In this document: positions 23,523-59,150 of the stretch, piece by piece
How positions within the stretch are numbered: position 1 is the first letter of the stretch
Layout of the letters: each line of letters starts with the position of its first letter
NCBI GenBank assembly: GCA_918807975.1
Contig: OU964926.1
Coordinates: 2,790,001 to 2,854,000 of the forward strand
DNA from: Aplidium turbinatum
Lineage: Eukaryota; Chordata; Ascidiacea; Aplousobranchia; Polyclinidae
Direction of reading: 5' to 3'
Length of the DNA stretch: 64,000 bases
The notes under the pieces: generated by a model
Told to the model about the DNA's origin: nothing
The model's database searches: none
The model's input: the letters and a program-made list of their open reading frames with translations, nothing else
Made by a program: the position numbers and the translations under genes

Positions 23523-24219
23523 ATTGCAATTCTATTTATGCACAACTTATAAAAAGTTTTGTCCCTTTACAGTATATTATGTTCGATTTTTCGGCATGTT
23601 GATGAAAACAGTTCGTGCTGCATGGGATGGGGCAGCGCTAATCAAGAAAAAAAAAATTATCGTTATCGGACATTATCGGCGATAATTTATCGTTTATCGT
23701 TATCGCTTAACTTTTTTTTGATTTATTGTTTATCGTTATCGCTTTAGGCATTTTTCGTTTATCGATTATCGTTATCGCTTAACTGAAAAATGAGTTATCG
23801 CGCCCAACACTGGGCCCGGGGCACTTTTAGATCGGGGGGCCTCCGTGCAAAAACCACCTCTACGTTTTCAGTAGCATCAGTCCAGTACTGCACAGCATTT
23901 TGCAGAAACTTTAAAGGCCAAAAGGAAAAAATAACACAAAATCACATTTTTTCCACATAGGGGGGCCCTTCAAAAGTCGGGGGGCCCGGGGCAACTGCCC
24001 CCTCTGCCCCCCCCTAAATCCGGGCCTGATGCCAAGTCTCAAAATACTACTAGGTCGCTTTTGCGGCTGACTAATATTAACCGAGGTCAAACGCTTATCA
24101 CCAAATAAATTTTAATGATAAACAAATCAAATCAAAGCTAATTTATTTGAAGAACATATCATTGTGTATTTAACTATTGATTTTCATTTCTATATTTCAT
24201 TTAACATAGGGAGATGCAG

Positions 24220-26420
24220 GACCCATTATACAGCGTTGTAGCCTATTTTATTTACTTCAAAACAAATTAAGTTGTATGAAGTTTCGTGTTGCAAAAGCTT
24301 CCGGTTTAAGAGAAACACAGGATTTTCCATTTTGGAGTCAAAAAGTAAACTTTTGAGAGTTCAGCAATAAGGCGAGAATTTTTTCTATTAAAACTTTTCG
24401 CAAAAGTTTGCATGCATTTGAGGTTGTGTGGTATTTAATGCAACTTGCCACAATATTTCAGCGTGATTGCTTGTGTAAATACTTTTGTATTAATTAAAAA
24501 TAGTGAATTTTGGCCGTGGTGCAAAAGAGTTCAACACTATCTCAGGGATATCTAGAACAACGGGATTGCTGACTTTGCAAATTTCGATAAAGCGATGGAC
24601 ACTAGAAGGGTCAGCGCTGTTAACGCCTGAAAATGAAAAAGGTGAAAGCGCGTGTCAATTACGCTGTTGAGAAGTCGTCGTTTTTAGATATCCTTGCTGT
24701 GAAGCTAAAATAAGGTCTTGAAAGTGGGCACTCCTAGGCATCTTCCCTAGCAACGCCCATAGCAACAACTAATAGCTGGCATTGTCTATAACTTAAGATC
24801 ATCATTTTAAAGCAAACTTTTGCTGTTAGTCTCATCCAAGACTATTGAGTATTGAACACAGCTTTAGTTTTTATATTTAATTGATTATTGCATCACTTTT
24901 GGGCAAGTTTTAGTCATCAAAAATAGGAAATAAAAATAACACGAAAAGAAGTAAAAAAATTCAATTTCGTGGTATTGCTAAACAAAGAAAGTTGGATAAG
25001 GTTGGTTGTAAGTCTAACAATGGTGGTAGACTTGATGAACTGTTACTGTAACACAAGTGTAACCTTTCCTGTAACACCAGAAAGCCATCCAACAACAGAA
25101 GATCAAAGCCCTTTTTACCAACTTTCTACTTCAGCAAAAAAAATTAGGTAAACAAGACAGTGGCAAAATCTCTGCATATTCAGAGATCTGCCAAATACTC
25201 GACAAGTTTTGACTTGACAAATCAAGAAAAAGAAGCTTTGACACATCCAAGGCCAAGAGAAAAACATTAAAAGCACTTAAGAAAAAATTACAAACCCAAG
25301 CAGAGGCAAAAAAAGGGTCTACTTATGATAAAGGAGGCTTTAAGGTGTTGAAAATGTTTATTGTTGTTTTTCGTAAAATGTGATTTTTGACCAAGTACCA
25401 AATTTTAATCCCAAATATCTCTTTCATTTAATTGCCAATCGCTTTCAAATTTTTAACACTATCAGACAGAGTAAACATGCAAAGCCTCTGGTCAAAGAAT
25501 TTCAGAAATTTTTTCCATGATGCTGTCGGCACCCATTTGTTTCATGTCCGAGGATCAAAAATTTTGAAAAAATGCAACAATTCGAATAACTTTTTATTTT
25601 CTCAAAATATCTTCATTTCCTTCCATAGAGCTTCAGTCTTGATACTTATAAACAGTCTGTTAAAATTAGATTCAAATCCAGTTTGTTTTTTTTTTGTTGA
25701 ATTTGTATTAGCTTACGTTTATTTTATGTTATGTTGTCCGCTCACTATTTTGTCTCATGACCACACTCCCGCATAATTATGACAGATTGCTACCACCTTT
25801 TGTGTTTGTTCGTCAGTTGTTGCTTGTACGCAGGTCAGTGCAGTTTTATTGAATTTCAGTCATTTATTATTAACATTTCACGAATAATTTTGTTTTGTTT
25901 AGATAAATTAAGATATTTTCCTGAAGAGGGCAGAAAGTTTTGCCGAAAACGTTTGAAATTATGTATCTATTTCATTTCTGTATTAATTTTGAATTATGCA
26001 ATTCAATGTTATTAAGTTGTTATCGATTGTCTGTCTATGGTTTTTAAAAAGTACCTCTCTACCAAAGCTATACTATCCAGTAAGTGGTATTAAAAATATT
26101 TGTGTTTAAAATTTGTGTATTTTTCACAACTTGGTGGCGGTTTGGGGAAAAACGGCCACATTTTCATTTTTTTTTTTTTGCTTTTTTTAAATTATTTCAT
26201 CTTCAAGCATCATTTTAAAAACAAGAAATGGGTTGTATGTTGAGAAATTCACATTTTAGTTTGTGCAGTAATGATGCAGTTACCCTCCTATTGTCCACTT
26301 CAAAACAGAGTCAGCAATCCCGTTGTTCTAGATATCCCTGCACTATCCCTATGAAGGTGCTGATTTTGGTGAGATCTGTGAGTTCAACACTCTCCCATCT
26401 ATTGATGTAATGTTAATCAA
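24220..26420. repeat. Decayed element with diverged inverted segments and a coding-like relic
   Basis: GATATCTAGAACAACGGGAT at about 24548 is mirrored at 26310-26335, with weaker inverted similarity for some 70 bp. Between them, 24970-25350 (plus) reads as several short frames of lysine-rich protein-like sequence (RGIAKQRKLDKVG; LTNQEKEALTHPRPREKTLK) separated by stops. It may be the ruin of a transposase gene; family not recognised, ends not fixed. Confidence 0.35.
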
Positions 26421-27854
26421 TCTTAATTTGGCAATTAAAGTGTTTATTTGTGATTGTGGTGCTGACTGTTGAGGAGCAGACCGGATCATCAACCACTGCA
26501 ACATTTTCAGCCTGCCTAATGGAGTGAAAGGTCTACGTGTCTTGGATGATGAAACAAAAAACCTCCTGCTCTTTAGTAGCCTTCCAGCTTAGTCCGGGAA
26601 ACAAATTTTTTTCCCACGAACTTTTTGTTAGGCTACTTCGCATAGAGTTTGAATTAATACCGGGTGAATGCAAACATTTTTCGTTTGCGTGTTTGGTTCA
26701 ATGGTTTCATCTTTTGCTTTATGTTCGTAAGGACAACGGTTCGACGCCTATCGTAGTCCATTTTTTTTCTTTAAATTAAATTTTGCAATGCACAAAAGCT
26801 TTAAAAAAATGGTTAGAGTTGGGTTAGGATCAATCCTTAATCAATTCGGAAAATGTTACTTTTACAGTGACCAGAATCAATTTCTTTTCTTAACTTTTTG
26901 AAACAAAACTAAACTAGGTGTGTCTCAGCAGTGACGATCGGTGAGGGAAAGCAAGGAAAGCAGTGCTTACCTTAGCAAAAACTATGCAAAATATAATGAC
27001 TGAATTCTAGGTTTAACTTATTATTTTTATCACGTCTATTTTAACTTGAAAATTACTGTATTCGTGACTAGAATTACTCGTAACACTTGTGAGTAGTCTA
27101 AGTCCTCACCAAACCGCATGTCTTGCCTATAAATGCCAATTGACGCAAACGCTTCTGTCAGAAACAATCACTGAGGCTCCAGGTAAGCAACTATCAAACT
27201 TGCTTTCCCAGATTCAAAAATGTCAAAAAACGCCTTCGTTTTAACCAATCCTCACCCGTTTTGCAAAACGTCACCAGCTGCTTAGCCAATCAGATGTGTT
27301 ATGGTTATGGTAGGTTAGTTGTGCTTTCCCAGTGACGTCAATGCGTACATTCGCTAGAGCGACTAGACTAACTCGTCAGAATGGTATCTCGTCACGGTAA
27401 ACGCACAGCATCATAATGCCAAAAAGCCTGTTGCAGTTTTTTGATGTCTCCTCGCCATGTACTTTAGCCTACTGTACTAGCTTTCATAGTCATGCCTTTG
27501 CCCTTTTTACAGCGTTGATATAACGTTACTTCGCCAATGAACGTTCAGGTGCGGATGCAATATTTAGTTCGTTAAGCTTCTATACGCAGGAGGCAAACTT
27601 ATCCAGCTTTTTGTACAAATTGCTTGCGGTTGTATTGTTTAGGCCTAAGTGTTAGTTTTTGTAGTGTAGGCTTAACTGAATATCTGAGAATGAACATTCA
27701 TGACGAATTAAACATTTATACAACTATTATTCCATGTCTAACACAGGATTTTGGTCCTGCAACGTTAAAATTAAGATTGTTCATGACTTCTAAACATTAA
27801 ATGGATGTATGATCACGACATAGGCGAAGCACAATTTGACAGATTTTTATTTTT
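26421..27854. other. Gene-free stretch, nothing identified
   Basis: No recognisable exon. A CAGTGACGATCGGTGAGG sequence near 26930 resembles a hAT terminus, but its partner was not found. Confidence 0.25.
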
Positions 27855-28045
27855 GATTTGTTTTGGAAATGCTCTCAGAGCGCACCAAATTGGAAGTGTT
27901 TTTTAAAAATTTCTGGGGGAGGCCCCCCAGACCCCCCGCTGGAAGTGTTGCCTTCGGCAACACGCCTTCGGGCTTCGCCCGACGGTTACGCCCTTCGTGC
28001 CTACTACCTTGCTGCAGCATATTTCCAAGTTGCTTTCCCAACGGT
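27855..28045. repeat. Fragment related to the 32769-33275 MITE interior
   Basis: GAAATGCTCTCAGAGCGCACCAAAT and the following TTTCTGGGGGAGGCCCCC block, then CTTCGGGCTTCGCCCG, correspond to 33110-33230. No clear ends, so probably an eroded or deleted family member. Confidence 0.6.
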
Positions 28046-28268
28046 TTAAGCCACCGAACGTCACTGTGTCTCAGGCTACGTTATTTTTTAAGTTCAATGT
28101 TTAGATTTGGACCGGAATGGCGAAAATTGGCTGCTGACTTTGAAAACCGCTCGAAAAAAATAAATCTGTAAAAACAGTTACGTGCCCCTCGCGGTAACCA
28201 ATATATGGCTACGCTTACAGAAATATGCAAATGAGACAAAAAATTCGCGTCCGGGAATGGGTATAGAT

Positions 28269-29017
28269 CAGTGGTTCTTAACCTGGGCGCTACCGCCCCC
28301 TAGTGGGCGCTGTTAACTTTTAGAGGGGCGGAAATATTCAAGGGGCGTTATAGGGGGCGCTACATTCAGAAGGTGTAACGATATTTTCCTCACTGCAAAC
28401 TTGCTTTAGTAGTTCTGCTGGGGGTACGAGAATCCACCGAGGATGAGGAGCTATATACAGTATAGAGATTGTGTTTAACAAGGGAAGTAGTGATTCTCTC
28501 TCAGAGCATTCTATGTTGGCCTATACAGCACAATGCACAACACCATCCGACAAGCGTGGACGTCGGATGGTGTTGTGCATGGCCTTTGTTGTTGATAATG
28601 GGCATTGTTTCCCTTTCCTTGTAGTAAGTAAATGGCATTTTGTGGTCAGCTTTTGGCAGGGACAGCGGGCAGGCAGTGCAAGCAAACCATAAGGACTGGT
28701 CATAATAATAGTCAGTCAATAATGGTTATTAGTGTAACTCTTACTAACTACTAAAAAATCAGCAGAGATGTGCCTTAAGACTTTTAAGTTAAGAGCCTTA
28801 AGGCACATCTGTGCTGATTTTTTAGTATTAAAACTAACATCGGCTTAAACTAGTTTTTTCTTACTAACTAATAACTAATTACTACTGGCTGTAGGCTAGC
28901 CTTATAGTCTTGGAAGAAAATGTCATTAGTAGGCGACAGCCCTTATATTATGGTGGGCGCCAGACTATGGAAATCTCTGAAAAGGGGCGCTGGGGAAAAA
29001 AAGGTTAAGAACCACTG
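28269..29017. mobile_element. hAT (Charlie-like terminus) MITE with intact ends
   Basis: 749 bp; TIR CAGTGGTTCTTAACCT at both ends; perfect 8-bp TSD GTATAGAT (28261-28268; 29018-29025), which fits the hAT target preference nTnnnnAn. Internally there are two strong hairpins: around 28545-28580 (CAACACCATCCGAC arms) and 28750-28835 (AAGGCACATCT arms), perhaps smaller insertions. No transposase. Confidence 0.93.
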
Positions 29018-29334
29018 GTATAGATAAACCGTTGGAACTTCGTTAGAACTTTGTTCGTCAATCAGACTCTACTCCTACTGTATAATAGTAAGGCAGTCTA
29101 CACATTAAGCACGAAGCGTACAACAAGCTTTCATCACAATAACATACAATTTATAAACATCGGAAGAACGCGTAAATATGTAGGGACTGGTGATGAACGT
29201 CGATTGTTTTCAACCCTGTGCAAATGTTTTTCTCTGATAATATTTAAATAAAAGGTTTCGCTCTCTCTCCGTTTAAGCAAGACGTTACATTATGACGTCA
29301 AATCCATGATTTCATCAACAATAACTTTTAACAA

Positions 29335-29895
29335 ATTGTTACGGACAATATCTGTACAAATCAAACGTCACATAAAACCGTTGTCTACTGAACCTGACGT
29401 CTTACGTCATATGGACTATTGCTAGAAATAAGCAAAGATTGCATCACCTTTGTCACACCTGTTGAAACATTACATAATCGTTAAATCTTGAATTACGAGA
29501 TATGGTGTAAGCCAAAGCCAACAAGTGCTTGAATAGCTTCATAATGCTTATTATTATTACGTCACAGAAGCTGCTTACGTGCGTTTGAAATATTGCAATC
29601 CATTTGGTTACAACGGTAAACCATAATCTCTTCGTGGGAAAATTGCAACATATAAGATTCCCGGATCCGTTCGTCTGTATGCAATGACCGAAAGAAACAC
29701 TCTTTTGAAAACGTCTATTCAAAAAGTGTATTTCTGTAAAAATAGCCCAAGGCTGTCGAAATTGAGGTGCAACGCGATACACCACTAAACTTGTCACTAC
29801 AATGCAAATTACTTGGATAAAAACGGAAATTTCGTCCAGCTGGCAAGCACTAAGCAAAACAGTTAAATATGCGACCAACTCTCAAGTAACAATTT
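29335..29895 (-). repeat. Two-block repeat, inverted copy
   Basis: Block B (29335-29520) and block A (29610-29895) match 31430-31660 and 31675-31962 in inverse orientation. Block A contains an open frame on minus (ending 29453) with a segment NRRFQKSVSFGHCIQTNGSG that is also readable in the plus-strand copy, but the frames differ elsewhere, so coding is doubtful. Confidence 0.6.
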
Positions 29896-29964
29896 TAAGA
29901 ATGACCAGAATACATTGCAATATCTCAAACGCACGTAGGCAGCTACTGTGACGTAATAATGATA

Positions 29965-31416
29965 GGACAAAGGCAGGTTAGTTGATACAAATTTTACATA
30001 AAATGCGTTTTTTTACGATACGCTAGGTGTAGCGACGCAACTTTAGGTGCATATGAAAGCTCATTTATAGGGTTACTTTTTCGCCAAGTTTGGCTCCTTG
30101 CATTTAAATAGCAATCAGTTTATGCACCTTGGAATACAACATTCTATAATGTATCAACTAACCTTTCGAAAAGGTTAGTTGATACACTCTTAAGGTTAGT
30201 TGATACACACATTGCAGTCCAGCAGGTTAGTTGATGCATGGCTGTATTCAAGCAGAAAAAATCAGGAAATAAATGTTCATGAGCAAAGCAGTGAGCAGTG
30301 TTTTTTTAAGGTGTTTTGGGGGAACGAAACGGTCCCCCAAATTGCTCCAGCGGTTTCCCAAAATTTGGATTTGCAACTACAGTAGAAAAGTAAGTTTCTC
30401 GCTATGTCTTAAGCAAATATGTCTATTTTTTGGTATTTAAATGAAACACTTGCGGTCTCTTAAAACTACTTAGCGGTCACCCAAACCAAACCTTAAAAAA
30501 AACCTGGCAGTGAGTATTACCGTCCACAATAAAACACATCACATAAACGAATGCCCTTTTTGTAAACAATTATATTGTCAGATTAGTAGGCCAAATCCCA
30601 CTACTTCAAATAGTTGCTCCTTCTGGAAGACCCTCCTAAAGCATTGGGGTATGGCACTTTATAAAACTGTGGTATTCCAGTTATGTCTGATACACAAACT
30701 ATTTATTGAATTAGTTTATACAAGATATTGAATTATTATCTGTAAAACATAATGCAACCTTTTTGGGCACATGCCAATACTTAATTTTAAGTTTGCTATT
30801 TTTCCCATAGCAATTAAATTTTGGGGCACTAGCAGACTTGTCAAAATCTTGAGGGAACACTGCCCCTAACTATCACATCATTGACTTTGCCCAATACAAT
30901 CTAGGCCTATCTTAAGGTTAGAGGGGATTGATGTTGATATTGCATAACAATTTCCATAAAACCTTGATAATTTTGGTCATGCAGTTTAGTTGATACAGTG
31001 TCTCAACTAACCCATAGATTAATGTATCAACTAACCTTTTCTTAAAATTTTGAAAAACATGGATGTCATTGTGCCAATTAACACAAGAGTTGGAAAACTT
31101 TTTCACTTGCACATTGTTACCTTGCCTCGAGATACTAAATCTTACCTATAAGTAAATATTCTACCTTAACTCAACTTTCTCTAATTCATTGTAATGAAAT
31201 TCTGATAAAAATTACAAAAAAGTCTAAATTTCTAACTTTTTTCAATCTTTTCCAAATTAAGCAACTCTACGCTGCCAAATCTTTATCTGATATAATTATC
31301 ATAACACTTGACCAGCTGATGGCTGTATTTCCCAAAAATATTGTTTATTTGTTTTTGTTTTGGGGGGTGTATCAACTAACCTGTTGACTGTTGTATCAAC
31401 TAACCTGTCCTTGCCC
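29965..31416. mobile_element. Mariner-like element with GGTTAGTTGATAC subterminal repeats
   Basis: About 1,450 bp; 13-bp imperfect TIRs (left GGACAAAGGCAGG; right, inverted, GGGCAAGGACAGG) flanked by TA. The 13-mer GGTTAGTTGATAC occurs seven times exactly: plus at 29976, 30173, 30193; minus at 30151, 31023, 31369, 31393, with further one-mismatch copies. Left-half copies face mostly right and right-half copies left. A hAT MITE (30296-30506) is inserted inside. No transposase seen. Confidence 0.65.
30296..30506. mobile_element. hAT MITE, copy A of the CAGTGTTTTTTTAAGG family
   Basis: 211 bp, left CAGTGTTTTTTTAAGGTG, right ...CCAAACCTTAAAAAAAACCTG; perfect TSD GCAGTGAG (30288-30295; 30507-30514). 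It is an internally deleted sibling of the copy at 58037-58575. Confidence 0.9.
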
Positions 31417-31429
31417 TAAGCAATGATAA

Positions 31430-31962
31430 GTTATTCAAGTACCTGTTCAAGTTTGGCTTACACCTGTTCAAGTAATTAAAGATTTAACGATGATGTAATG
31501 CTTCAACAGGTATTCAAACGGTTGTACAATTCAAGATTTAACGATGATGTAATGTTTGCTTATTTCTAGCCATAGTCCATGACGTAAGACGTCAGGTTTA
31601 GTAGACAACGGTTCTATGTGACGTTTGATATGAAAATTGTCCGTAACACCATTCTCGTCATTTTAAAATTGTTGCTTGAAAAGTTGGTCGCATATTAGGC
31701 CTAAAACGGTTTGTTTGTGCTCATACCAACTAGACGAAATTTTCGTCTTTATCTCAGTAATTTGTATTGTAGTGACAAGTTTTAGTGGCGTACGGTGTTT
31801 CCTTCATTCTTCGACAGCCTTGAGGCTATTTTTACAGAAATACAATTCTTGAATAGACGTTTTCAGAAGAGTGTTTCTTTCGGTCATTGCATACAGACGA
31901 ACGGATCCGGAAAATTAATGTTACAATTTTCCCACGAAGAGATTATGGTTTACTGCTGTGAC
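31430..31962 (+). repeat. Two-block repeat, direct copy
   Basis: Block B (TTTAACGATGATGTAATG, then GACGTAAGACGTCAGGTT) followed by block A (AGTTGGTCGCATATT ... GAGATTATGGTTTAC). Block order differs from a simple inverted duplicate of 29335-29895. Its right side is interrupted by the hAT MITE at 31963. Confidence 0.6.
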
Positions 31963-32232
31963 CAGGGCCGGATTTAGCTGATGGGGGGCCCGGGGCACTT
32001 TTAGATCGGGGGGCCCCCGTGCAAAAAATTTTTTCGCGCCTACGGCGCGTCAAAATCATCTCAACGTCTACAGTAGCATCAGTCCAGTACTGCACAGCAT
32101 TTTTCAGAAACTTTAAAGGTCAAAAGGAATAAAATAACACAAAATCACATTTTTTTCCACATAAGGGGGCCCTTCAAAAGTCGGGGGGCCCGGGGCAACT
32201 GCCCCCTCTGCCCCCCCCTAAATCCGGGCCTG
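31963..32232. mobile_element. CAGGGCCGG-type hAT MITE, intact
   Basis: 270 bp, TIR CAGGGCCGGATTTAG / mirror, TSD GCTGTGAC (31955-31962; 32233-32240). GC-rich ends and a GCGCC(T)ACGGCGCG hairpin near 32035. It is the reference copy for the split relative at 20883-24028 and the damaged one at 60165. Confidence 0.93.
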
Positions 32233-32240
32233 GCTGTGAC

Positions 32241-32616
32241 CACGAATAGCGCCAGTTTCAAGTTGCTGCAAAGTAGCAACTATTCAATATCTCCGCAACA
32301 ATTAACCTCTGTGACAAAATCTTACCATGAGCTCACCTTTGTTGTTCTACAATCGTAAACATATTGTTAAAACTTGCAAATTTTTAATTACGCAATTATT
32401 TGTCCTTTCTTTTAATCTAAAAGTGCTTTATACCTCCACACAAATAAGTTTTACACACATTAATTATTTCCAAATTCAAAATCTATTCATTTTAAAACAC
32501 GCTATTTCAAAAATTGGTGTTCTAAATTCTGCAATTCAAACTCATAAATAAAGAAATTCCTTGAAAACTCATTTCGTTACCTCTGTGTCATTCAACGGAG
32601 CGTAGTTAAAGTTACC
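32241..32616. other. Intergenic sequence, nothing recognised
   Basis: The first 60 bp continue the two-block repeat target; the rest is AT-rich unique sequence. Confidence 0.25.
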
Positions 32617-32624
32617 CCTGCAAG

Positions 32625-33402
32625 CAGTGGCGTAGCTAGGGGGGGGGGCGGACCGCCCCGGGCGGCACGTCTGGGGGGCGGCACTTTCAGACAGGACGTT
32701 TTGTTTTTTTTGTTGATAATGCAAAAGTACACGGAAAATAAAAACAAACAGAATGGCAACGTTCAAAACAGTGGCGTAGCCAAGGGGGAGGAGGGGTCTG
32801 AGGGTTACAACCCCCCTTTGGCACGCATGTGACGTCACGATATTGAGAATGATGCTTTCAGTCTCTATGTCTCTAAAAGAAAGTTTGCCTAATTTTAAAC
32901 GAAACTCCATTAAAAGAGCGAGAATTTTGCCAATACCAAACATTCAAATATCTCAGCCAGGAATTAGCAGCAAGAAAACATAGAGACTTAGCTTTATTAA
33001 GTTACCAAAAAATTCCCAAGAAAACATGATCTTATCCTTTTGCTATGCCACCGGACAGCACCATTTTACAGGAATATTTATACCAGGGGATTTATACCCA
33101 CATTTTTGTTGAAAATGCTCTCAGAATGCACCAAATCCAAAGTAATTTTTCAAAATTTTCTGGGGGAGGCCCCCAGACCCCCCGCCGCTGGGTGTCGTCT
33201 TTGGCGAGGACGCCGTCGGGCTTCGCCCGCCGGCCTTTAAAACCCCCTCTTTCAAAATTACTGGCTACGCTACTGGTTCAAAACATACAATAATTTCACT
33301 TTAAGTCAATTAAAAAAATTTCATTTTCACATGCTTTTACTTGAAGGGGTGCGGCAAAATCTGACTCCGCCCCGGGCGGCACATTCCCTAGCTACGCCAC
33401 TG
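32625..33402. mobile_element. CAGTGGCGTAGCTAGG-type hAT MITE, host of a nested sibling
   Basis: TIR CAGTGGCGTAGCTAGGG mirrored at the right (CCCTAGCTACGCCACTG); perfect TSD CCTGCAAG (32617-32624; 33403-33410). Own length about 265 bp after removing the inner element. Confidence 0.93.
32769..33275. mobile_element. CAGTGGCGTAGCCAAG-type hAT MITE nested inside 32625-33402
   Basis: 507 bp; ends CAGTGGCGTAGCCAAG and ...CTGGCTACGCTACTG; TSD GTTCAAAA (32761-32768; 33276-33283). A GC-rich tract with GGCTTCGCCCG hairpin near 33190-33235 is shared with 27913-27990. Confidence 0.93.
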
Positions 33403-33509
33403 CCTGCAAGTACGTTCAGTACTTAACAACTTAATCAGATTGACCAGGAGCAGTGAAAGATTGTTTCGATTTGGTCATCTCGTCAGTTGCTTCTTCTTCT
33501 TCGTCGTCG

Positions 33510-33900
33510 TATGAGCTGTTCTTCCGGACTATATGTTTGGGCATGATGTCATCAGCCACTCGACAGTCTCGTCATCCAGGGCCTTCAGTCCAAGCGTTCC
33601 ATGTGGTGGTTGATAGATTGGGCAGTCATGGACGACATGGTCTACAGTCTGGTCTGTGGCGCCACACTCGCATCCCGGTGAGGGAGCCAGGCCCCATCTG
33701 CACAATTGCACATGTCTGAACGAAAGCGACCGACGCCGGTTCGTAGGCGGTTAAGCCGGACCCACGCAAGTCTTGCGAGGGACATTCCCGGAGGGTGGGG
33801 ATCGACGTCGGGTAGGAAATCATGGAGTCGGGAGGTGTTGTTTTGCCACTCCATGTTCCATGTGTAGTTCGTCCAGTCATTTGCCTATATTGCTCAATGC
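33510..33900 (-). pseudogene. LINE reverse-transcriptase 3' remnant
   Basis: On minus, about 33854-33642 reads LHDFLPDVDPH, LARLAWVRLNRLRTGVGRF, then the frame shifts once (around 33690-33720) to CRWGLAPSPGCECGATDQT and VDHVVHDCPIYQPP, ending near 33529 with ETVEWLMTSCPNI. The (R)LRTG...W(G)L...CxCG...(T)xxHxxxxCP arrangement is the classic C-terminal signature after the RT domain of non-LTR retrotransposons (RTE/CR1/jockey-like). The upstream RT and endonuclease are absent: 5'-truncated and broken. Confidence 0.75.
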
Positions 33901-33967
33901 TCATATCCAAGCACATCTGGTTTTTGTAACACTTAAAAGTTAATTTTTTATGAGAATCTGGCAGCAT

Positions 33968-34657
33968 TTTGAAGTGTCATTCAAGCGTGATAGTCTGACT
34001 AATGATCCATACCATAACCGCAATGGAAACTGGAAATGGAAGGACTACCGTACCTAACAAATAGAGAAGTTAAGTTAGCAGGAACCTACCTGTATCACAG
34101 GAGAAATGTAACGGATGTTGTTTGCCAAAAAAGTAACTTTTGTGCTTGAAATCGTGTAGTTATGTGTCTTTATTCTGAAAACTTACTGATAGCTACTAGT
34201 ACAGTAGGCTACGTATCTACCGTATCAAAGTTTTGAAAAATTCTTTTTGGGCATGAACAGTTGGGTTTCCTATCATCTAGTCCTAGAATCATCTTCAAAT
34301 TGGGTAGCTTAATCTATTAAGCAAAGCTATTTCGTTGTAACAGTTTTCTGAAATTTCTGTTGTCACTTTCTTTTTTGAAAACACAGCATTGTTATGGTTC
34401 TTGACAAAGCAGAGTTTTGAAATCCAAAACTGTGTTGATTTGTTTTGACTTTGTTGAAGGAATTTGGTTGAGTTGCAGATTAGCTAAAGAAAACATTTAG
34501 TCTGGTGTTGTTGCAAAATTTTCATGTATTGTTGCAATATATCAGGAAAAACAAGAATTTTTTTTTTTGGTTTCCAATTTGTATCGCGTAGTCGACCACT
34601 TGAGGTAAAAGCAAAGTATATAGCCTACATATTGCGTTGTAAATATATAATGGTGCC
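33968..34657. other. 5' flank of the ROS1-like gene
   Basis: No repeat recognised. TATATA at about 34617-34622, some 40 bp before the start codon, could act as a TATA element or lie in the 5' UTR; the transcription start is unknown. Confidence 0.3.

Positions 34658-59150
<24,493 letters not shown>

Larger units (their letters stand above)
20915..23812. mobile_element. hAT-like element with CGATAA-rich ends, nested in the previous MITE
   Basis: 2,898 bp with ends CAGTGATGGGC and the mirror of CAGTGTTGGGCGCG, flanked by the TSD GGCCCGGG (20907-20914; 23813-23820), which belongs to the host MITE. The outer 150 bp on each side are packed with CGATAA/TTATCG hexamers. The interior holds a third MITE (about 22111-22802) and a tRNA-like relic. 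No intact transposase frame was seen, so it is non-autonomous or decayed. Confidence 0.88.
20883..24028. mobile_element. CAGGGCCGG-type hAT MITE, split by a later insertion
   Basis: The left end (CAGGGCCGGATTTAGC) and right end (mirror, ...TAAATCCGGGCCTG) are flanked by the 8-bp TSD ATGCCAAG (20875-20882; 24029-24036). Its own sequence is about 250 bp and matches the intact copy at 31963-32232; the rest is the inner element 20915-23812. Confidence 0.9.
20185..24215. repeat. Ancient tandem duplication, each copy split by a different insertion
   Basis: Copy 1 is 20185-20680, copy 2 is 20795-20882 plus 24029-24215. Both begin TTCATTTATTGTTCAA and continue to GCTTATCACCAAATAAATTT, CATTGT(A/G)TATTTAACTA and TTTCATTTAACATA-like sequence. 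Copy 1 is interrupted by a LINE-like 3' end (20325-20522), copy 2 by the nested hAT cluster (20883-24028). Confidence 0.6.

Noticed and set aside
29453-29878. 141-codon minus-strand frame
   Set aside because: It lies in the two-block repeat; the second copy keeps only part of the frame, so coding constraint is not supported.
32569-33293. Several 66-124-codon frames
   Set aside because: All lie in nested hAT MITEs and their GC-rich hairpins.
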